A stretch of DNA of 64,000 nucleotides from Aurantiochytrium sp. KH105 (lineage: Eukaryota; Sar; Bigyra; Thraustochytrida; Thraustochytriidae): positions 1-64,000 of the forward strand of contig BGKB01000061.1 of the NCBI GenBank assembly GCA_003116975.1, written 5' to 3'. Positions within the stretch are counted from its first letter, which is position 1. Each line of letters begins with the position of its first letter. The translations under genes and the position numbers were made by a program. The notes beneath the pieces were generated by a model that had not been told where the DNA came from, did no database searches, and saw only the letters and a list, made by a program, of their open reading frames with translations. Of this stretch, positions 17,888-29,339 are shown one piece after another.

Positions 17888-18936
17888 CGTGGTCTTGGAG
17901 TTGCTTTTCTTCGGAATTCTTGTCCTTCTCTCGCGCGCACTCTCTCTCTCTGGAGCTGGCGGCCAGGTTTTTGTCCTTTACCCTTCTGCTCTGCCGCCGC
18001 TGCTCGTGCTGGTTGTTTCTCGTGCACCTGCTCTGGCCGCAGAACAGGAGAAAAGTCTTCAAAGGTCACGCAAGCGACGCGACGCGGCCTCAGCAGCAGC
18101 AGCAGCAGCACGAGGCGCTCGTGAAGGGAAGGTATGCTCTCGCAGCGACGCTGCGGCCTTCCGCTCGCGCGAGTTCCGTCTTTGCAGGTGCTGCGCTGCG
18201 TCCGGGGCCGTTTGTGCCTCCCGATCGGCCGCCCAGTCGATCGCTCGCCACTCTGACTTTGTATCATACTTGGCTGGTTCTGGCCAAGCCCGCCAAGATC
18301 GCCAAGATCGAGCTGCAGTTCTCCGTTCTCCAAGCCAAGTTCTCCGCCCTCGCGGCCCCTCTGGCCGCCCTCAGAGGCAGTCTCATCGGGGGGGGGCGGG
18401 CAAGAGGGCGCCGCGGTGCGGGAGGAAGGAACCTTGGAGTCCCCCCCGCGCCCACTGGCGGCGGTCTTTCGTGTCACGCACTGGCTGGCGCGTGCCGCTC
18501 GGGCGCGGTAGCGGCGAGGCGCGCTTTTTCGTGACACGAGAACGACGGGCTTTTCGCGACAAGCGGGCGGTGTCCGGCGGAGACGACCGTGCGCATATGG
18601 AAGGGGCGCGTGAAGATTGTACAGTATACTTTGTTGTCCTCCTTCATTGTTGGAGTGTACGAGGCGGTACGAGGCCAGGCCTTCAGTGACGAGGTCGTGG
18701 CCCGCGACGCGGAAAGGAATAGCAACGGAAAGGACATCGTGCATCGCGTCGAGGACCATGCCGTGCATTGCACCGAAGACCGCAGTGTAGATGAAGCTTC
18801 GAAAAAAGAATAAAACAAAGGTGGAAAAATGGTTTGCGATAATGATGAACTAGTACACAGAGACCTAGGTGCCTCTACTACTCAAAGAACGGCAGGCAAG
18901 CAGGCAGGCAGGCAGGCAATCAGACAAGCACGCCAA
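17888..18936. other. Upstream region of the VWA gene; no confident gene
   Basis: This 1.05-kb region is GC-rich. A minus-strand frame around 18600-18800 reads fairly naturally (AVFGAMHGMVLDAMHDVLSV, AGHDLVTEGLASYRLVHSNN) before turning into low complexity. It could be a lone exon, but I found no partner exon or family. A (GCAG)n tract, gcaggcaggcaggcaggc, lies at 18894-18918. Confidence 0.4.
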
Positions 18937-21333
18937 TTAGTAGGGTAGAGGTGGAAGGCTGAGGATGTGCTGAAAGTCAGACGATACATCCTGGAAGCGC
19001 GAGTGAAGATAACAGAGCCCGCTATCCTTGATCTCCCAACGAATGTGGCAGAGCATAACGAAACGGCGGCCCGAGACGTTAATGATGCACTGGTAGCAAT
19101 AGTCAAGAGGCTTGATTTCGCCATCACTGACGCGCTTTTTGTACACGAGGTGTGCAAAGAGGTCAAGGATCTTGGACTCGAGCACATGGTCGTAAAAGTC
19201 CAGCTTCTTGAAGTCTTCGGACTCGGTGTCGCAGCCAATGAGGTCAGAAAGCTCGCGGCTGCCCTTGTACATTTTGAAGCCGTCCACGTACGTGCCCTCG
19301 AGCACGGCTCTGGCCTCAGGTCTGTCTGTGCGCCAGACTGACTTGATGGGAACCAGGAACTCGGGGTCGACGCGCGGATCGTTTTTGTCGAGGCAAGACT
19401 TGATGCGCGACATGATGGAGGGCTTGAAGAGCTTTGACACGTGGCGCTTGTACCAAACGGCGAACTCCTGGGCATCCATAATGTCGCACGCCTTTTTAAA
19501 GAGATCGAACGCCACAACCACGGCGCCCTCGTCATCGGTCACCGTGCTGCTACGGTCGTCGCTAAGAGGTTCGACGGTGCTGTCCGAGCTCGCGGTCGAA
19601 GGGGCGCTCATGATACAGTTGAGGGCCATCTCGAGGTCTTCGCGGTAAATGGGCAACGCTTTGGTCGCGTACTCGTCGTCACAGGGGGAAAGGTGCCTTG
19701 CAGCGCGGGTAGGGCGCCCAGAAGAGGCCACCTCATCCATCTTGCGACGATTTGTGGCGCACGCACCGATCGCGCCTCCGCCAGCGCCACCGGGAAGATC
19801 GTCATCCTTGCCAAAGCCCTCGGTGTCGTCCGAGGCAGCCGAAAGGAGCGGACTGCGCTCCGACTCTTGGCGCTCCTTGAATCGACCCGTTGGCGTTCCG
19901 CTAATTCCCGTATCGACGACGAGGGTTGGCGTCTGCGGGCGTAGAACGGCCGGTGGGATGTGCAAGCTTGCTGCGCTTTGTGGCAGGCCACAGTTCACGC
20001 GAGCAAGCGGAGAAGAACAAGGTGCCTGATACAGATGACCGCGGGTGGTGTTGACGGTGCTCGTCAGATCGTCGTCGGCAAAAGGATGGGCCCCAGACTC
20101 AATCAAAGGCGTGGCGGGCAAGGAGAACTCGTCATCCTCGTTGTCGGAGCACTTGCTCTGACTGGACACGGGTGCGCTCGTAGTTGTAGTGTCCCACAGT
20201 GGATCGTGCGGAGGCTGGTCAAGGTTGAACTTGACGTCCTGACTCGGGGGCTCGATTTCCAGACCGTCAATCTCAGACAGCGTATTCGCGCCGCCATTTG
20301 GATTCGTGCTGTTCAAGGTGGGTGGGTACGCAAAGCCGGTCCCCGTTGGCGAAACCTCCTCGACGCCGACGCTACCCATGCCGCTCGTGCTGTTGCTATC
20401 TCCTCGACGGCGGGGCGGGGCTCGGCTTCCTTGCAATGGCGGGAAGGCATGCGAGTCGTGCAGGTTCGGGCCGGCCAATTGTTGCGGTGGCTCTGGAGAG
20501 TGCGTATGTGCGTAGGGATATGCAGAGACCTCGCGCTGCTGGTGCTGGCGCTGGCGCTGGCGCTGGCGCTGGTGCAGATGATGCTGTTGGTGCTGCTGGT
20601 GCGGGTGAGGGCGCGCTTGGCCATACGCTTGCTGAGCGTATGTTGGGCCTGTGTTATAAGGAATGGACACCTCATCTTCGTTGCGGTGGTGGTGGTGGTG
20701 GTGTTGGTAGTGGTGGCTCTGATGAGGGCGTGCATGGTCAGCGCGCACAACCGAGGCGTAAGGTCTCGGTGGCTGCGCGTTGTTGACATTCTCGTGAACA
20801 GAGGAAGCACGTGGATGTGGGGCCGGCGCCGAAGAGAGCGCGGGCGCGGCCGGGATGCGAGAGACGGGGTGAACGTCAGAAGCCAATGTGGCTGTTTTTG
20901 GAGTCGGGGTGCTTTCGGGAATGGGCCAGAACTGGACGAGACTGGGTACCTTGTCGAGCACGTAGTCGCGGATGACGGCCTTGTCTGTGATGGGCGTGAC
21001 TTCGGGGCGCTCGAGAAGGGAGACCCAGTGGCCGCGAAAACCGTGCTGGAAGGAGAGGTTGAGCTGATGTGCCTCGGACCGCGTCTTCATGCTCATTGCA
21101 CGTGTGACGAGGCCGAGGCGGTTGCCGTGTTTGGGCGACCACCAGATTTTCGAGCGCACGCAGTTGCTGTATTTGACGCGCATTTCGAACTCCCTGGCCT
21201 GTGCGCGCCGGGGTTCTCCCGGGATGACGTAGAACAGGTCCACGCGCGGGTCGATGGGCGAGGCNCCGCCCTCCCCCGCCGCCGCCGCCGCGCCCCCGCG
21301 CCCCCGCGCCATCGCGCCGCGCTGCCTCTGCAT
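18937..21333 (-). CDS. Novel two-module protein, paralogue A (conserved N- and C-modules, low-complexity linker)
   Basis: I do not recognise this 798-residue protein. The N-module (residues about 24-150) contains ASPIDP, SKIWWSPKH, LGLVTRAM, FQHGFRGHWVSLLERP, KAVIRDYV and PSLVQFWP. A linker of about 430 residues follows, rich in His, Gln, Pro, Ser and Asn (HQSHHYQHHHHHHRN). The C-module (last 200 residues) contains FDLFKKACDIMDAQEFAVWY, KSCLDKNDPRVDPEF, GTYVDGFKMYKG and ends FQDVSSDFQHILSLPPLPY. Each module aligns with the gene at 27237-29339. No known catalytic or DNA-binding motif is seen. An N at 21265 falls in the N-terminal region, which lacks about 40 residues present in the paralogue. 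ATG 21333 is the first in frame; 21312 is an alternative. Confidence 0.75.
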   Translation of the reverse strand: MQRQRGAMARGRGGAAAAAGEGXASPIDPRVDLFYVIPGEPRRAQAREFEMRVKYSNCVRSKIWWSPKHGNRLGLVTRAMSMKTRSEAHQLNLSFQHGFRGHWVSLLERPEVTPITDKAVIRDYVLDKVPSLVQFWPIPESTPTPKTATLASDVHPVSRIPAAPALSSAPAPHPRASSVHENVNNAQPPRPYASVVRADHARPHQSHHYQHHHHHHRNEDEVSIPYNTGPTYAQQAYGQARPHPHQQHQQHHLHQRQRQRQRQHQQREVSAYPYAHTHSPEPPQQLAGPNLHDSHAFPPLQGSRAPPRRRGDSNSTSGMGSVGVEEVSPTGTGFAYPPTLNSTNPNGGANTLSEIDGLEIEPPSQDVKFNLDQPPHDPLWDTTTTSAPVSSQSKCSDNEDDEFSLPATPLIESGAHPFADDDLTSTVNTTRGHLYQAPCSSPLARVNCGLPQSAASLHIPPAVLRPQTPTLVVDTGISGTPTGRFKERQESERSPLLSAASDDTEGFGKDDDLPGGAGGGAIGACATNRRKMDEVASSGRPTRAARHLSPCDDEYATKALPIYREDLEMALNCIMSAPSTASSDSTVEPLSDDRSSTVTDDEGAVVVAFDLFKKACDIMDAQEFAVWYKRHVSKLFKPSIMSRIKSCLDKNDPRVDPEFLVPIKSVWRTDRPEARAVLEGTYVDGFKMYKGSRELSDLIGCDTESEDFKKLDFYDHVLESKILDLFAHLVYKKRVSDGEIKPLDYCYQCIINVSGRRFVMLCHIRWEIKDSGLCYLHSRFQDVSSDFQHILSLPPLPY

Positions 21334-24300
21334 CGCGCCGCACGCGCCCTGCACGCGCCGCCCTCGCCGCGCCTCTTCCTCGTCCGCCGCCTTCCTCCCG
21401 CTCCCTTCTCTCCTGCGGCCTCCTGCTCGCTCGTCGCTCGTCGCTCGCTCGCCCTGCTTGCACCGGGCCCGCACGCGCCGGCAGCGAGCGAGCGAGCGAG
21501 GGGGAGCGGGCGCGGGGCGGGGCTGCTCGCGCTCCCGACGCCGGGCGCGCAGAGAGGGGCGAGCGCGGCGCCCTGCCGCGGCCGCCTGCCTGCTCGGCGC
21601 GGGCGGGAGGGAGGGAGGGAGGGAGGGAGGGAGGGAGGGAGGCGGGTCTGTCTGTCTGCCGGTCTGCGGCTCGTCTGCTCGTGTCTCTCTTGTCTTGGCT
21701 GTCTGCGAGTCTGTCGGCCGCGCGGCTCGGGCCTCGGCCGCGTCTGGCTGGAGCCTGCTCGCCTCGCGGCGGCCGTCTGCGCGCGAGGCGTCTACGCCTG
21801 CGCCCGCGCCTGCCCGCCGCCAAGGCAGCGAGTGCGCGCGAGGGAGGGGTCGCGACCGACGCGAGAGAGAGAGCGACGCGCGAGACGAGATTCTTTGTGA
21901 ACTCGCTCAAGCGCACAACCGCACAACCGCACGACTGCACGACCGCACAACCGCACGACGCCCTCGCTCGGCCCTCCGCCTTCGCGCCTGCCTTCGCGCC
22001 TTCACGCGGAGCGCGCGTCGGGCTCTGCCTGCTGCCTGTCTTGGCGCGCCCTCTTCAATTCCAAGTCTGCCTTCCCTCGCCTGTTTCCTCGATTTCTCCC
22101 TCCCTCCCTAGCTTCCGAGCCGGCTCAGCAGGTCGCTCGCTCGCTGCTCGCGCCTTCCTTGCTGCCTTGCTGCCTTCCTTCGCGGACGGCGCGGGCGAGG
22201 GCCGCGGCGCTGTGCTGCCTCGCTCGCGCGGTCTCTGTTCCCGCTCTGCTCTGCGCGTCTATCTTCTGCGCACTCGGTCAGGCAGGCGATCAGTCTCGTC
22301 TCGTCTCGTCTCGTCTCGTCTCGTCTCGTCTCGTCTCGTCTCGCCTCGCCTCGCCGGCGGGTTTACCAGTCGATCTTTCGCCCGTCCGAGGCGGCGCCCA
22401 GCTCGCGGCGTCTGCGAGCGCCCTCGAGCGCTGCGAACGCGCTGCGAAAGCGCTGCGAAAACACGGCCTCGCCTCGCCTTTCCAGCGCCTCGCCTTTCCG
22501 GCGGCAGGCGCTCGCAGCGGCAGCGGAGCGCGAGCCACGCGCGTGCACGCGCACTCGCTCTCTCTTTGAGAGGTTGGGATGGAGTGATGCTGATCTCGCG
22601 AGACGAGACGCGCTCTGCTTCGCTCGCTCGCTCGCGCGCCCCTGCGTGCCGACGAGCTCGACGTGACAAGCTCGACGTACCTGGTGTCCGGCCAGCTGCG
22701 GCGGAGGACGCTCGCTGCGCGGCGCGAAGCGCGCTTGTTTGTTGCCTGCGTGCGCGCGGCTCGTAAGCTCGCTTGCTGTGCTGCTTCTTTGGCACAAGAG
22801 GGTAATTGAATCCTGAGAGCGCTCGTCGATCGATCGATCAATCAATTGACAGAGTCGGTGCGCGGTGGCCGCAGACGCTTCAACGCGCAGGTTCACGCAC
22901 TGCGCGGAGGCTGAACTGGTCTGCGTCGAGCCGAACGCGAAGTCGATCTGGGGAGAGACTGTCTCTCGCAAGAGGCAGGTTTGCCTTGGCTGGGTGCTGC
23001 GAGCGAGGTCTTTTGAGAGACTGCTCTTGCCAACTGCTGAAAAGCCAGCGCTGCTCTCGCTGCTCTCGTGTTCTGTTCGACCGGCTCTAGCCATGCATGA
23101 CGTTCAGTTCCTCAGCCAAGCGTGGCAGTTCCCCGTGGCCGTAAGGAACACGCCAGGCTTTTCCTTGGCCGCGATTCTTGGTTGGTTTTCACTTGGATAA
23201 GTAACAAGTTGTGCTTGAGTCATTGGCACAGCGACGTCGTCTCGCATCGCACCAGATCGACTACCAACGCATCAAACACTTTTTTCGGAGCGAGCTGCGT
23301 GTTCGAGATCGATCGCGACCGCCGTGCTGTCCATTCGTTTTAGAGCGTGTGCCGCCCGTTTCCGCGATTTCCGATCCAAGTCCCGCTGTCCGCATGTGCT
23401 TCTCCCTCCGCGCGCTTGGCCCGGACGGGCCGCGGAGTCGGGGCCGCGGACACGGACGCAGGCCTCGCCTCGCCTCGCATCGCATCGCATCGCGTCGCAT
23501 CGGCGCGCCCGCCGCGACCGCGCTCGCCATGATCGGGAGCGCTGCTTCCAACCCGGAGTAGTAACTAGACGCGACGAGACAAGGCAAGCAAGACAGGGCG
23601 GCGAGCGGAGGTGACCGGGGAAACCCGAGAGCGCAAAGCCGGGCCCGGAAGAAAGGGCCAAGGGAGGGAAGCCGGGAGGGAGGCAGGGAGGAAGGGCGCG
23701 GCGCGAGGCGGGGCGGGGGTTTTCTGCGAGGGTGGAGCGGCGCGCAGAACGGAGAGGAGGGGGCCATGGAGTGCGTGCTTGCTTGCTTGCTTGCTTACTT
23801 GCTTGCTCGCTCGCTTGCTTGTGTGCAAAGGTGGATACTATGAAAGAGGAGAATAAAATTTGTGAAAGAAAAAGAAAAAGAAAAGAAAAGAAAAGAAAAG
23901 GAAAAGAAACGAAGTTGCGATTTACATTAGATCAACATCTGGTGTAAATGATTCGAATACGATTTCAGACTCTGCTGTGGAATAGCTAGCTGCAGCGAAG
24001 AAAGAATTCGTCTCGGCCAAGCGCAGTTGCTACGTCTAAACGTTTTCGAAACAACACAACACAGCGCATCGCAACGCAACGCAATCAAAATGCAATGCAG
24101 CGCTCGAGGCAGAAGCAGGCTCGCTTCTTCTGTCCGCCGCAGATTTCGCGGCTGACGGACAGACTGGCCTTTTCCCTTTCGTCCTCAGCTTCTTGACTCG
24201 GCCCGGGAGCGGCAGCGGGTGACGCCCACACGGGTCTCCTTCGATCGTGCCCTCCTTTGGCAGCTTGGCCTTCCTTCCATCTCTTGTTTTTTTTTTCAAT

Positions 24301-27236
24301 TTCTTTTTTCTTTTTCTTCTTCCCCACCCACCAGCCACTTGCCCGCTCGATCGCGGCCAACAGCTCCCGCGGCCCCGGCACTCCACCTCTGCTCAGGGAA
24401 GAAGCTGTTGTGACAACCACGAAAGGCAAAGACGAATACTGCCTCTCCGTTTGGTGCATCCCCAACTGTCCGCTGGCGGTCCGAAGAACTCCACATCCCC
24501 CGCGCCCAAGAACTGCGCCGTTGATTTGTTTTTTATTTGTGAAGAAGAAAGGGTGTCGAGGACGAGAGGGAGGGAGCAGAAAAGAAGAATGTCGAAACGA
24601 AGCGACCTCGCCTTCGACTCGAGGCTCTTGAGGCTCGGTTGACTGGACTGCAGCGTCTGGCAAAAGTTCTAAAGGCAAGATGAAACAACGGCCAGTCTTC
24701 TCCGATCTCTCTCCTTGTTCGAATTCTCTTTCCCCAACTTGGGCGGCCTGTTTACCAAGGAGCTCAGCGCAGCAGCTTTGCAGCTCAGCGCGAACGACTC
24801 AACACAGCACTGCACAGCATAGCACAGCACAGCACAGCACAGCACAGCGCCGGCAAGCGCAGCCAAGCGCAAGCCAAAGCAAGACGAGCCAAACCTAGAC
24901 AAACAAGCCAAATCGAGAGTCACTGGTCTCGCCGCGTCACTGGGTCCTCCCTTTCGGTTATCTCCTCCTCGTCTTTGCCTTCATCTTTCATGGACGAGCT
25001 TTTCGTTAACAAAGGCAGTAGTCGTAAAACTGCAGCCCTTCCACTGCGAGCCAGCAGTCATGCGCGCAGGCGAGACTTTCTTTTACATTCTTGCGCTCGA
25101 TTGGCATGGGGAAAGAAACAGGCGCTGCGGCCTGCTTGCTTGCTTGGCGCCCTCCCTCCTCCTTCCTACCTTGGCTACGCCTGGACCTGGGCCACCAGTG
25201 CTCTCGCCTCTGGCCCCTCCCTCCTTGCTTCCGCGCGGTGCCTAGCTGAAAGCATGCAGCTGCAGCTGGCTGAAGCAGGCCGGCCGCCAGGCGTTTGTTC
25301 GTCTCGTCCCGGATCGAATTCCCTGCAGGCCGCGCACCGCCAGCAACAAGAACCCCGGCGACGCTTTTCCGATCCGCGCGAGAGGCCGCTCCTCCGCGCC
25401 GCCCGCGGCCACTGCCGCTGTGCGTGGGTCCCGTCGCGAAAGTCAGTTGTGCCTCGAGGCGGCTGCTCGTCCCCGTGTGAGCGAAGAAAGCAAACGAACC
25501 AAGGCACGTGAAAGACCCGCTGCCGCTACGTGCCGCTGCCTCGTAACAACAATAGGGGGCAGAGGGGGAGGGCGGGGAGGGGTAACGGTTTCTGCATTCA
25601 CGCGCCGCAGCCTGGCCGCTCGCAGGCGGTCGGTCGGTCTCCGCAGCTCCGTCGCTCGCTGCAGCTGCTCGGCCGGAGACACGCGAAGACGGCCTGCCGC
25701 GCGAAGGCGGCCTTCCGCGCTCGCTCGCTCGCTCGCTCGCTCGCTCGCAACCGCAATCGCGATCGGGGCGTGGCCGGTCCGGGACGGGAGCGCCACATCG
25801 ATCGCGCCTCGCGTCGACACGTCCCACGGACCCCACACCTGCGCGGCGCACACCCCTTGGGCGCCAGCCATGCATGCATGCCATGTAGCAGGGGAGACAG
25901 GGAGTCGAATGTCTTTGCCCCACTTCCCCAGCCATGCGGCAACGGTTAAAGCGGAGCGAGCTCCCCGAGGCTGCTTCTTGCTACAGCTGCCACTGTTGTC
26001 TGGCCATGGGAATGAAAGAAAAGGAACACAGGCATTCTTTTACAGAATGAATGAATGGACGGGGGGATGAGGGGTCGTTGCCGGCCCCGCGTCTCAACGC
26101 GTCTCAACGCCGTTCGTCGCGTCGCGACCGGCGCTAGGCGACGGGTCGGAAACTGCGAACCGGAGCCGCGACACGACGGCGCATGCAAAGCGAAGAATGC
26201 GAAGAAGAAATGCGTTGGTTTGGTTTGGTTTTTCTGCTGGGAAAAGGCAAGCAAAAGAGTCGACCGGGGCGAAGGAAGGGGAGGGGGCGCAGGTGCGCGC
26301 GAAATTGAGCGCGCGCCACCATTCGTGGACGCTTCCAAATCCAGCCCCCAACGTAGACTGCAGCCTGGCGAAATGGTCACCCGCTCATCATAATTTTACA
26401 GCGGAAAAAGGTCAAGCAGCCTGTGTGGGCCGCAGCCTACCTTGCCCATTTTTCTCCTGCCTCGAAACGGCACTCTGCCGGGGAAAAAGGGAAGTTCCTT
26501 TTCCGGCCAAAGCTTGCTCGAAGAATATGGGCTGTGAACGGCATTTGTAACATAGGTGGCGTTCCCAAGACATTTATGGCAAGGCGTGCTCGAAAATTAG
26601 CGGACGCTCCACAGAGAAACACGCGGCATGGCCACGCTGTCTGCCTGCCTTCCCTTGCTCGTCTATTTCGTGTCAAGCGTTTTACGTGCGAATGAGGAGA
26701 GTCAGCAAGCTGAGCAAACGATTTGAACGAACGCTACTAACTTACGAGGAAGTTTTGGCTCGATCTCGTGTGATTTGATAGTCTTCCGTTTGCTTGCTCA
26801 CAGTCACCTGAGCTTCAACGTCTCGCAGTATTGGAGTTTTGGATGGGGAGAGAAACGAATTCCCTGGATGCAGCGGCCGCATTTGTTTCAGCAGCCTCTC
26901 CGCAGACCCATCTCTTGTCTGCGTATGGCCAGCGTGTAGCCAGCCAGGACACAAGCAATGAATGATGAATCGAATCGATCGAGATTGTTAGGAAAAATTT
27001 GAAATCCCTCGAATACAATTTCTTCTTTCTACTTTTGTTGGAGCGCGCGCGTGAGAGAAAAAAAGCGAGAAAGATTGTAATGGCAAAGCAATTTGATTTT
27101 ATTCTTGTTTTTAAAGATTTTCTGCATGAGTAAACACATACTACTGCTGCATGTTATTGCGCGCGCGGAAGAACAAACTTGATTTCAAAACAAGGCTGGC
27201 GTGCAGAAACGGGCTCCTCCTGGATGTCTCGGTCTA
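21334..27236. other. 5.9-kb gene-free region rich in short tandem repeats
   Basis: This is the region 5' of paralogue A and 3' of paralogue B. ORFs are long only because stop codons are rare in such GC-rich, biased DNA; their translations are Arg/Ala/Ser low complexity. Tandem arrays include (GGGA)n 21605-21642, (TCTCG)n 22293-22354, (CTTG)n 23775-23822, (AAAAG)n 23876-23910, (CACAG)n 24821-24848 and (CGCT)n 25720-25747. The composition switches from very GC-rich (21.3-22.8 kb) to mixed after 26 kb. I find no RNA gene or transposon. It may hold long 5' UTR or regulatory DNA. Confidence 0.55.
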
Positions 27237-29339
27237 TCACTCAAGTGGTGGAAGACGCATAATATCAGGAAATGCCGCAGTAACGTCTTGCATTTCGCAG
27301 CGACGCACTTCGGAAGAAATATCTTCGGAGCGCGAGACCGTCCAGGTGTGGCCTCGTAAAATCATTAAACGGCCCGTTGGCAGCCGCAGAATATTGTGAA
27401 ACCAGTAGTCGCTTGGATTCAATGAGCCCTCCGTTACGAGCTGCTTAAAGTGTAAATGTTGGCACAAAAGCATTATCTTGCTGGCTTGTGTTTCCTCGTA
27501 GAGACGCGCATCGGCGCCTTCCATGATGAGCCCGTCCATGATCTGCGTGGCCGTTGCATCCTGTTTGGTTGTAACAAAACCCTTAACGTACGAACCTTTG
27601 TACATGAGAATGCCCTTGGGAACGTTTGGCAGAAACTGCATTTGTGAAGCAAACATAAAGCTTTGGCGGAGCCGCGGGTCGTCTCGGTCCATGTACCGTT
27701 TAAGCTCCTTTGCGATGCGCGGGATGAAGATCGTCTGCGAATACAATTGATACCATTTGCTGAACTCCTCGGGTGAAAAGGTGTCACAGACAGTCTTGAA
27801 AATCTCGTATGCCATGACATTGGCCGCCGAGGCAAGTTCGTCGTCCTCGATCGCTTCGTTCGTGCTTCCGCAGGGTGCGCTGCTGATACTGCGCTGGCTA
27901 CTATTGCTGCTCATCGCTCGATGGGGCGGGCCTGGTTCCTGTCGGTGATGGGATTTTGCGTTTTGGTCTGCGAGCGCTTCGTGCAAAAGCTGCAATTCGC
28001 TCGTGTCTGCAAAGGTATCTGCTCTGCGGGGGCGTTTATGTGAAGTGAATCCTAACGAGTCTTCAACGAGTCGTGCATCTCGCGAGCTGCCCACGGAAGT
28101 CGGTGGCAGCCTTGGGCGAGTAGGTGTGGTCGACGAGGAGGATGCGGATTTAGCAGCGGCGGCTGCGGATGAAGCAGTGGAAGATGAGGACGAAGCTGCA
28201 GCCGATCCTGCAAACGATGATCCAGTGGGGCCCCCATAGGTTGCTGCCGTGAGGGAATTGGAGAAGTCGGGAAATGAAGCCGAGCGCGAGTGCGTAGGAT
28301 GGGGCATGGGAGGTGACCCGTTTCGAACGTGTGGAGGAATATAGTCCCGTTGCTGGTGATGAAATCGAGGAGACTCGGAAGGCATGGGTGGTCTGGAGTA
28401 ATTAGATGGTCCAAAGCGACCGTGCTGGTCATGCAAGGACGAATGGAATGGTGACAAGGACGACGACGGAGAGGAAGAAGAAGAAGAAGAAGAAGAAGAA
28501 GAAGAAGAAGAAGAAGCGGACGCGGGGAATGAATAAGACCAAGAGTTTGTCACCTGCGAGACTTGAGAGGGCGGAGCATAGTTAACACTGATGAGCAGCG
28601 GATCATTTGACCCTGCGTCATCAGTGCCTTGTCCAGAAGCGGCGAGAAGATGTCTTGGCGCGAGAGACTCTTGTGAGGTTTGCGTCGAAGAAAAGGATGG
28701 CGCTGGCGGATCTGTAAGAGACAAGCGTGCAGAATTTGACAAAGCGTGTACATTTGCAGGTCCAGCCGTGGGGTGCATGGGCCCGAGGGACGATGAAAGA
28801 GGCAAATGCGATAGGGCCATGGGCGAGCGCTCGTGCATGGTAGTCGCCTCAGTACTCGGCGCTGTGGGCCAGAGCTGGACCATACTCGGAGCCGTTTCAA
28901 TGACAAATGTTCGAACGACGGCTTTTTCCCGAAGGGGTCCAGGATCGCTGCGTTCGAGGAGTACAAGCCAGTGTCCTTGGAAGCCGTGTTTGAGATCGCC
29001 AGCGGGTTGGTCCTTGGGGAGTCTGACCTTGGTGCCCATTTTGCGAATGACGAAGCCAAGGCAGTGATTGTGTTCCGGAGACCACCAGACCCGCGATCGC
29101 GCGGTGTTGTTGTACTTGACGCAGATTTCTGTGGGTGAGGTTCTGCCCTTGGATACCTTTTTGGACTCTTCCGAGCTTTGTACAAAGAAACATCGTAAGG
29201 AGGGTTCGATGGGACTTGCGCTGACGCGCAGAGGGACGCGGGCGTCAAAGTCTCCGCCCCGCGCGCGTAAAAGCATATAGAAGCAGTCTCGAAGGGTGAA
29301 GACTTGGCCCGGGATGGCCTCATCCACGTCGACGACCAT
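27237..29339 (-). CDS. Novel two-module protein, paralogue B
   Basis: This 700-residue protein, starting MVVDVDEAIPGQVFTLRDCF, is a paralogue of the gene at 18937-21333. The N-module shares ASPIEP, RSRVWWSPEH, LGFVIRKM, LKHGFQGHWLVLLERS, KAVVRTFV and PSMVQLWP. The linker is Ser/Pro-rich with a run of about 17 Ser, encoded by a TTC/TCT-type array at 28468-28516, and a second Ser/Ala-rich part. The C-module has YEIFKTVCDTFSPEEFSKWY, KRYMDRDDPRLRQSF, LMYKGSYVKGFV and ends MQDVTAAFPDIMRLPPLE. The pattern of short strands with aromatic and charged motifs hints at beta-rich folds, but this is a guess. There are no transmembrane segments or signal peptide. The frame is open 5' to 29774 without an ATG. 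Confidence 0.77.
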   Translation of the reverse strand: MVVDVDEAIPGQVFTLRDCFYMLLRARGGDFDARVPLRVSASPIEPSLRCFFVQSSEESKKVSKGRTSPTEICVKYNNTARSRVWWSPEHNHCLGFVIRKMGTKVRLPKDQPAGDLKHGFQGHWLVLLERSDPGPLREKAVVRTFVIETAPSMVQLWPTAPSTEATTMHERSPMALSHLPLSSSLGPMHPTAGPANVHALSNSARLSLTDPPAPSFSSTQTSQESLAPRHLLAASGQGTDDAGSNDPLLISVNYAPPSQVSQVTNSWSYSFPASASSSSSSSSSSSSSSSPSSSLSPFHSSLHDQHGRFGPSNYSRPPMPSESPRFHHQQRDYIPPHVRNGSPPMPHPTHSRSASFPDFSNSLTAATYGGPTGSSFAGSAAASSSSSTASSAAAAAKSASSSSTTPTRPRLPPTSVGSSRDARLVEDSLGFTSHKRPRRADTFADTSELQLLHEALADQNAKSHHRQEPGPPHRAMSSNSSQRSISSAPCGSTNEAIEDDELASAANVMAYEIFKTVCDTFSPEEFSKWYQLYSQTIFIPRIAKELKRYMDRDDPRLRQSFMFASQMQFLPNVPKGILMYKGSYVKGFVTTKQDATATQIMDGLIMEGADARLYEETQASKIMLLCQHLHFKQLVTEGSLNPSDYWFHNILRLPTGRLMILRGHTWTVSRSEDISSEVRRCEMQDVTAAFPDIMRLPPLE

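Noticed and set aside
19960-21900. Plus-strand ORF of 646 codons opposite novel paralogue A
   Set aside because: The minus-strand frame has conserved modules shared with its paralogue; the plus-strand reading is low-complexity Arg/Val/Leu and does not match anything.
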